Assembly (NCBI GenBank): GCA_030607345.1
Contig: JAUWKC010000040.1
Location: 1 to 9,070 of the forward strand
Direction of reading: 5' to 3'
Source of the DNA: Planctomycetota bacterium
Lineage (GTDB): Bacteria; Planctomycetota; Phycisphaerae; Sedimentisphaerales; SG8-4
DNA length: 9,070 bases
In this document: in pieces, positions 6,456-9,070 of the stretch
Numbering within the stretch: position 1 is the stretch's first letter
How the letters are laid out: the number at the start of each line of letters is the position of its first letter
Notes under the pieces: generated by a model
Told to the model about the DNA's origin: nothing
Databases searched by the model: none
Seen by the model: the letters and a program-made list of their open reading frames with translations, nothing else
Made by a program: the position numbers and the translations under genes

Positions 6456-7727
6456 ATGCATACAAGAAAGTTGATGATTGTTATTTCGATTTTGACGACG
6501 GGTTTTTGCGGGTGTGAAATGGTACCGATAACAGAGATACCAGAGATAACAGAGATGACACCGATAACAGAGTTGACACCGATAACATCGGTGACACCGA
6601 ATGCCCCGGCCGGGCGGTCTCAAGGCGAGAGGACGCCAGTGTTTAGCACCAATCAAGTGATTCCGAACGAAGTTCTTCGGGGGTCCAACTACCGGCTTGA
6701 CGAACGTGTTCCGGTGGAGGAATACCAATACGTGTTCGCGGTCAGGTCGGACTTCGGCGAGATCACCGCGCGGGGACGGGACATGCTGGGCCTGCGTCTG
6801 CGCGAGCTGAAAACGATTGAAACCGCCAAGAATTTAAGCAAGTATCCACTTGTTGTCGAGGGCATCCTCGCTCCGCTAAGGAGTACGGAGAAAGGACTGG
6901 ATCTCATCATCAATGAGCCATTCGAATCGATCGAGCGTGTCCCCCAAGGCCTTGACCTCATGGTCGATCAGTATAGGGATCCGGCAGACCGTCGGGCGGG
7001 CTCTCCTACCCGCCGGAAGCTGGCCGTCGAACTCGATTGTGACCCTGAGACGCGCAACCCCGTGCTGAAGAAGCTGCTCGACAAACTGACGCTCTACAAG
7101 TCAGGTGGAAGCCTTCTTACTGAAGGCGCTATGTATTTCATCCCGGTCCCGGGCCTGGGCGCTCTTTCCATGACAGCGCAGATGAAGGAACTAATCGTCA
7201 ACAGTCCGCCGAGTGCGATCAACGGCAAAATCGACAGGGAGCTTGAGGCCGCCGGTGTCGAATTCTCTATCCGATTTCGATTCCGCTACTCGAGCGCGTT
7301 CACAACCGTGCAGCGTCTACAACTCATGGAGCAATTCAGGGCCCTAAAGGGCGTGCAGAATCGGGCGGCCCTCATCAAGGTTGCAGCGAAGGCACACACC
7401 GAGGCTGAGGCCATCAGCTCCATCCGTAAGGGCAAGATGCTGGCTGACATTCGAAAACGAAAGCCAATCCGGCTACTGAAGTTTGTCGGATTGTTTCCAC
7501 TGGCCGTACTCAACAATGGAACACATGTCCTGATATGTCCGTACGATTACGTCACAAGCACTCGGGAAGTGGACAACTATGTTGACGCATACCGGGCATC
7601 CAATCCGAATGTCACTACGGTGCTTGTAACCGCTGGCCGCGTATCACCAGCCGTGCTCAAAAAGGTTGAGTCAGCTCGCATCAGAATCGTCGAAGAAGGA
7701 ACGTTTACTGGTAATGAGGCAAAATGA
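6456..7727 (+). CDS. Uncharacterised 423-residue lipoprotein with a hexapeptide-repeat tether
   Basis: The N-terminus is a lipoprotein signal: basic MHTRK, hydrophobic core (LMIVISILTT) and lipobox GFCGC, giving a lipidated C20. Residues 23-46 are four imperfect hexapeptides of the type TPITE(L/M), probably a tether holding the rest off the membrane. Residues 88-170 (YQYVFAVRSDFGEITARGRDML, ELKTIETAKNL, EGILAPLRSTEKGLDL, ESIERVPQGLD) and 186-330 (NPVLKKLLDKL, EGAMYFIPVPGLGAL, VEFSIRFRFRYSSAFTTVQRL, ALKGVQNRAALIKVA, EAEAISSIRKGKML) resemble an uncharacterised bacterial family I remember without a function. Residues 335-415 look like a separate small alpha/beta unit (THVLICPYDYV, VTTVLVTAG, SARIRIVEE). 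No catalytic motif is recognised. A good site, AGGGAG, lies 7 bases before the ATG. It may be co-transcribed with the Tat-signal gene upstream and the small lipoprotein downstream. Confidence 0.85.
   Translation: MHTRKLMIVISILTTGFCGCEMVPITEIPEITEMTPITELTPITSVTPNAPAGRSQGERTPVFSTNQVIPNEVLRGSNYRLDERVPVEEYQYVFAVRSDFGEITARGRDMLGLRLRELKTIETAKNLSKYPLVVEGILAPLRSTEKGLDLIINEPFESIERVPQGLDLMVDQYRDPADRRAGSPTRRKLAVELDCDPETRNPVLKKLLDKLTLYKSGGSLLTEGAMYFIPVPGLGALSMTAQMKELIVNSPPSAINGKIDRELEAAGVEFSIRFRFRYSSAFTTVQRLQLMEQFRALKGVQNRAALIKVAAKAHTEAEAISSIRKGKMLADIRKRKPIRLLKFVGLFPLAVLNNGTHVLICPYDYVTSTREVDNYVDAYRASNPNVTTVLVTAGRVSPAVLKKVESARIRIVEEGTFTGNEAK
6522..6593 (+). repeat. Four 18-bp tandem repeats inside the lipoprotein gene
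   Basis: Units start at 6522, 6540, 6558 and 6576. The shared core is CCGATAACAGAG with variable ends, followed by a further partial ACACCG. Each encodes a hexapeptide near TPITEL, directly after the lipidated cysteine. Such arrays can gain or lose units in steps of 18 bases without breaking the frame, changing tether length. Confidence 0.75.
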
Positions 7728-8312
7728 GCAAACAAAGGATATGTCTGATAAATTTTGTTGCAAGAGACTCTTATAGACAACGCAAAGAATGGTTAAACGG
7801 AGACAGATGATGAGATTTATGAAGCTGTTTGGTATCGGATTGGTATTGGTGCTGATCTGTTTGGGTCCAGCCGGCTGCGGCAATCCGCAGCAAACAAAGT
7901 ATGAGCCGGAGATGCGATGAGATCCATCACTGGTGTTGTTGTCGGTAACCTGCGTGATCGAACTGCCGTCCCAGAAGAAAATCTCATCGTCAATACCCTC
8001 AGATCCGTACCAGACCACATTATTGCCCGAGATCTGGGGATAATAATCGTCGTAGCTGTTATAAGTGACTTGTGTCATTGAACTGCCGTCCCAGAAAAAG
8101 ATTTCATCGTCAATACCGTCCGAGCCCTGCCAGACAACATTATTGCCCGAGATCTGAGGATAATAATCATCGTAGCTGTTGTCGGTGACCTGTATGATTT
8201 GATACGGCGGAAGGGCAATGGCTGGGCTGCAAAACAATTGCGAAGTAAGAAGAATACCCAACACGACACAGAAAACAGTTTTTTTTGCTTTTTGATTTGG
8301 TGTGTTGCTCAT
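7671..8312 (-). CDS. Secreted beta-propeller (TolB-like) protein, apparently 3' truncated
   Basis: A 213-residue reading frame. It starts at ATG 8312, supported by AAGAGG (8325-8320) 7 bases upstream; the in-frame ATG at 8354 has no such site. Residues 1-34 form a Sec signal (basic MSNTPNQKAKK, hydrophobic core, cleavage likely after AIA). Two nearly identical 40-residue blades follow, with YDDYYPQISGNNVVW and IDDEIFFWDGSS, as in TolB/WD40-like secreted propellers, then a third begun blade (TQVTDNNTSDGSHRISG). After that the frame runs antisense through the 37-residue lipoprotein gene and into the last 57 bases of the 423-residue gene, and the protein loses propeller character (about 77 unrelated residues). 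Propellers need more blades than this, so the gene has probably lost its 3' part. Whether a stable protein is made is unclear. Confidence 0.6.
   Translation of the reverse strand: MSNTPNQKAKKTVFCVVLGILLTSQLFCSPAIALPPYQIIQVTDNSYDDYYPQISGNNVVWQGSDGIDDEIFFWDGSSMTQVTYNSYDDYYPQISGNNVVWYGSEGIDDEIFFWDGSSITQVTDNNTSDGSHRISGSYFVCCGLPQPAGPKQISTNTNPIPNSFINLIICLRLTILCVVYKSLLQQNLSDISFVCSFCLITSKRSFFDDSDAS
7807..7920 (+). CDS. 37-residue small lipoprotein
   Basis: The peptide opens MMRFMKLFGIG, has a hydrophobic core (LVLVLICL) and ends the signal with GPAGC, so C24 would be lipidated. Only 13 residues would remain after processing (CGNPQQTKYEPEMR, counting the cysteine). GGAG at 7799-7802 lies 4 bases before the first ATG and 7 before the second (7810), so the start may be 7810. 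It lies 79 bases after the 423-residue lipoprotein gene on the same strand, with no terminator visible between. The stop falls where the minus-strand propeller gene begins to look normal, so this may be the front of a longer lipoprotein gene cut at that junction. It is also antisense to the reading-frame tail of the propeller gene. Confidence 0.55.
   Translation: MMRFMKLFGIGLVLVLICLGPAGCGNPQQTKYEPEMR
7941..8180 (-). repeat. Two 120-bp tandem repeats encoding propeller blades
   Basis: Units 7941-8060 and 8061-8180 have the same length and are highly similar throughout (both contain AACTGCCGTCCCAGAA, TCATCGTCAATACC and TTATTGCCCGAGATCTG). A third partial copy starts at 8181. The high DNA identity suggests recent duplication, and the array is prone to recombination, which could explain loss of the gene's 3' end. 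Confidence 0.85.
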
Positions 8313-8368
8313 GTTTTGACCTCTTGAAAGAATTGCTTTGTCATCTGTGTGCATTGTTAAGCCTTACG

Positions 8369-8401
8369 TCAATTCAGGGGGGGAGGGATGAAGATATGCA
8401 T
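8369..8401 (-). CDS. Ten-codon leader ORF with a polyproline run
   Basis: On the minus strand CAGGAGGAGG (8420-8411) is a near-perfect ribosome binding site. It is 9 bases before ATG 8401, which opens MHIFIPPPLN and then stops. A second ATG at 8410 directly abuts the site and is too close to be used. The ORF lies in the predicted 5' leader of the propeller gene, whose start is 57 bases downstream. Three consecutive prolines slow ribosomes and call on EF-P, so a stalling-type leader is possible. This is suggestive only. Confidence 0.3.
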   Translation of the reverse strand: MHIFIPPPLN

Positions 8402-8444
8402 TTTAACCATCCTCCTCCTGGACAGCCGAAAAACGCTTAAAGAC

Positions 8445-8472
8445 AGTATACCATATTTTGACCAAATTTCAA
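8445..8472 (-). promoter_or_regulatory. Sigma-70-type promoter of the propeller gene
   Basis: On the minus strand: -35 TTGAAA (8472-8467), a 16-base spacer, -10 TATACT (8450-8445), each five of six. The start of transcription would be near 8438, giving a leader of about 125 bases that includes the ten-codon ORF at 8401-8369. Confidence 0.55.
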
Positions 8473-8742
8473 GAAAAAAATGTCCCCTCGCAGCGCCAGT
8501 CCGAATCTCTGTTTTGGCCAGATAGAATTGTTGATGTAAATATTCATGATAGCCACTAATCCTCAATCATACAAAATAGAATACATCTGACTCATCTACA
8601 TCGAAAATTTATCTTTCAGATAGTATATACAAGCAGCGCAGGTAAAATATTAAAAGTAAAGTAAATCTAAAGTACTGAAGAACAAATTGTTGGGGGTGGG
8701 ATTGAGTGGTTTGCAATCCCTGTATGTTGCTCTTAACCATCT
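8473..8742. other. AT-rich intergenic stretch, no gene seen
   Basis: The base composition is clearly more AT-rich than the left half of the window and stop codons are frequent in all frames. The only structure noted is weak: ATCTGA (8585-8590) with TCAGAT (8616-8621), and the better hairpin at 8698-8720. It looks like decayed or long-noncoding DNA. Confidence 0.5.
8698..8720. repeat. Perfect 7-bp inverted repeat
   Basis: GGGATTG (8698-8704) and CAATCCC (8714-8720) pair perfectly around a 9-base loop. There is no U-run on either side. It may be a binding site or the end structure of a transcript. Confidence 0.35.
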
Positions 8743-8811
8743 ATGATTAAATTTACAGTCACAGATTCATATGGTGCAGATACTTACTCCAAAGAAGTGG
8801 ATATTAGGCAT
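8743..8811 (+). pseudogene. PKD-like domain scrap
   Basis: The first 23 codons read MIKFTVTDSYGADTYSKEVDIRH, close to the last two strands of a PKD/Ig-like domain (typically TVTDSYGA...S..V.I). The frame runs on to 8952, but the rest shows no domain and overlaps the lamin-tail gene antisense from 8889. There is no ribosome binding site, a stop lies 9 bases upstream, and the front of the domain is missing in every frame. It is probably a leftover of a lost surface-protein gene; chance resemblance is possible over so few residues. Confidence 0.3.
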
Positions 8812-8840
8812 TTACAAGAGCGGCTTTTTTACCAAGCCTA

Positions 8841-8859
8841 TGTTTTCGACCTGAAAACA
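8841..8859. terminator. Inverted repeat downstream of the lamin-tail gene
   Basis: TGTTTTC (8841-8847) and GAAAACA (8853-8859) form a 7-bp stem with a 5-base loop, about 30 bases past the stop of the minus-strand lamin-tail gene. A second weak stem, GGCTT/AAGCC (8822-8826 / 8834-8838), follows. Position fits a 3'-end structure, but there is no proper U-tract. Confidence 0.28.
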
Positions 8860-8888
8860 GATAGAATATTGACCTTTTCCGCAGGGTT

Positions 8889-9070
8889 CTACGGATTGGC
8901 GACGCCGGGTGAAGGTGTAGCCGCTTGCCAGTTGGCTACGTCATTGCCATAATCAGCCGACACCTTACGAGAAAGCGATTTGCCAAGCCCATCCGCCGCG
9001 GCAGGCCAGAGGTCCACACCGCCGGGACAATCCTCAGGATGGAAGCCGTCACTGTAAGTCACCCTGTCAA
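8889..9070 (-). CDS. Lamin tail domain protein, C-terminal end (5' part beyond window)
   Basis: The minus-strand frame is open from the window edge to TAG at 8891-8889, giving 59 C-terminal residues. They include YSDGFHPEDCPGGVDLWP, AADGLGKSLSRK, SADYGNDVANWQAA and TPSPGVANP. The order G-x-S-L-x-R, then Y-G-N-D-x-x-N-W, then P-T/S-P-G-x-x-N-P, is the typical end of a lamin tail (LTD) domain. LTDs often end large secreted planctomycete proteins, sometimes with CotH kinase-like domains, but nothing else of this protein is visible. The protein ends right at the domain, without a sorting signal. It begins outside the window, so no start codon is available. Confidence 0.82.
   Translation of the reverse strand, partial: DRVTYSDGFHPEDCPGGVDLWPAAADGLGKSLSRKVSADYGNDVANWQAATPSPGVANP

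Noticed and set aside
6339..6728. Cys/Tyr-rich minus-strand frame resembling a metal-binding repeat protein
   Set aside because: The Cys-Tyr repeats are the antisense reading of the 18-bp tandem repeats in the lipoprotein gene. There is no start signal.
7941..8180. Regularly repeated DNA that could suggest a CRISPR array
   Set aside because: The units are 120 bp, directly adjacent without spacers, and encode propeller blades in frame.

Overview
The window looks like chromosomal DNA from an anaerobic member of the Planctomycetes, probably of the Phycisphaerae / Sedimentisphaerales type. This is inferred from gene content only. The indicators are a ThuA + HEAT-repeat + F5/8-type C (discoidin) protein, small Tat-exported and lipid-anchored proteins, a secreted beta-propeller protein, a lamin-tail-domain protein, and an oxygen-sensitive tungsten/molybdenum aldehyde:ferredoxin oxidoreductase (AOR) with its own polyferredoxin. 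No rRNA, tRNA, CRISPR array, transposase or integrase was seen.

Layout. (a) 1-2781, plus strand: the 3' part of a large ThuA/HEAT/discoidin gene, cut by the left edge. (b) 2782-2895: a convergent gap with two inverted repeats. (c) 5267-2896, minus strand: a two-gene operon, a 16-cysteine polyferredoxin followed with a 4-base ATGA overlap by a full-length AOR; a good sigma-70-like promoter lies just upstream. (d) 5365-5948: a long divergent intergenic region with a hairpin, a perfect dyad, a strong plus-strand promoter and a 13-codon ORF with an excellent ribosome binding site. (e) 5949-7920, plus strand: a 110-residue Tat-signal protein that carries only what looks like the end of a GH43-type glycosidase, a 423-residue lipoprotein with a hexapeptide-repeat tether, and a 37-residue lipoprotein. 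(f) 8312-7671, minus strand: a secreted propeller protein with two near-identical 40-residue blades that then runs antisense through the 37-residue lipoprotein gene into the end of the 423-residue gene. Its promoter and a possible polyproline leader peptide lie upstream. (g) 8473-8888: an AT-rich stretch with a PKD-like scrap. (h) 9070-8889, minus strand: the C-terminal 59 residues of a lamin-tail-domain protein, cut by the right edge.

How the genes fit together. The AOR and polyferredoxin form a clear functional unit: aldehyde oxidation (or acid reduction) with electrons passed through a chain of four [4Fe-4S] clusters. The rest is mostly cell-surface or exported material of the kind planctomycetes carry in large numbers. 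The right half (5.9-9.1 kb) looks eroded: a glycosidase reduced to its last piece, a propeller with a foreign C-terminus, a tiny lipoprotein and a PKD fragment. I see no convincing new defence or mobile system. The most unusual features are the sense/antisense gene junction at 7671-7920, the two leader ORFs with good ribosome binding sites, and three intergenic copies of the palindrome ACTTAAGT.
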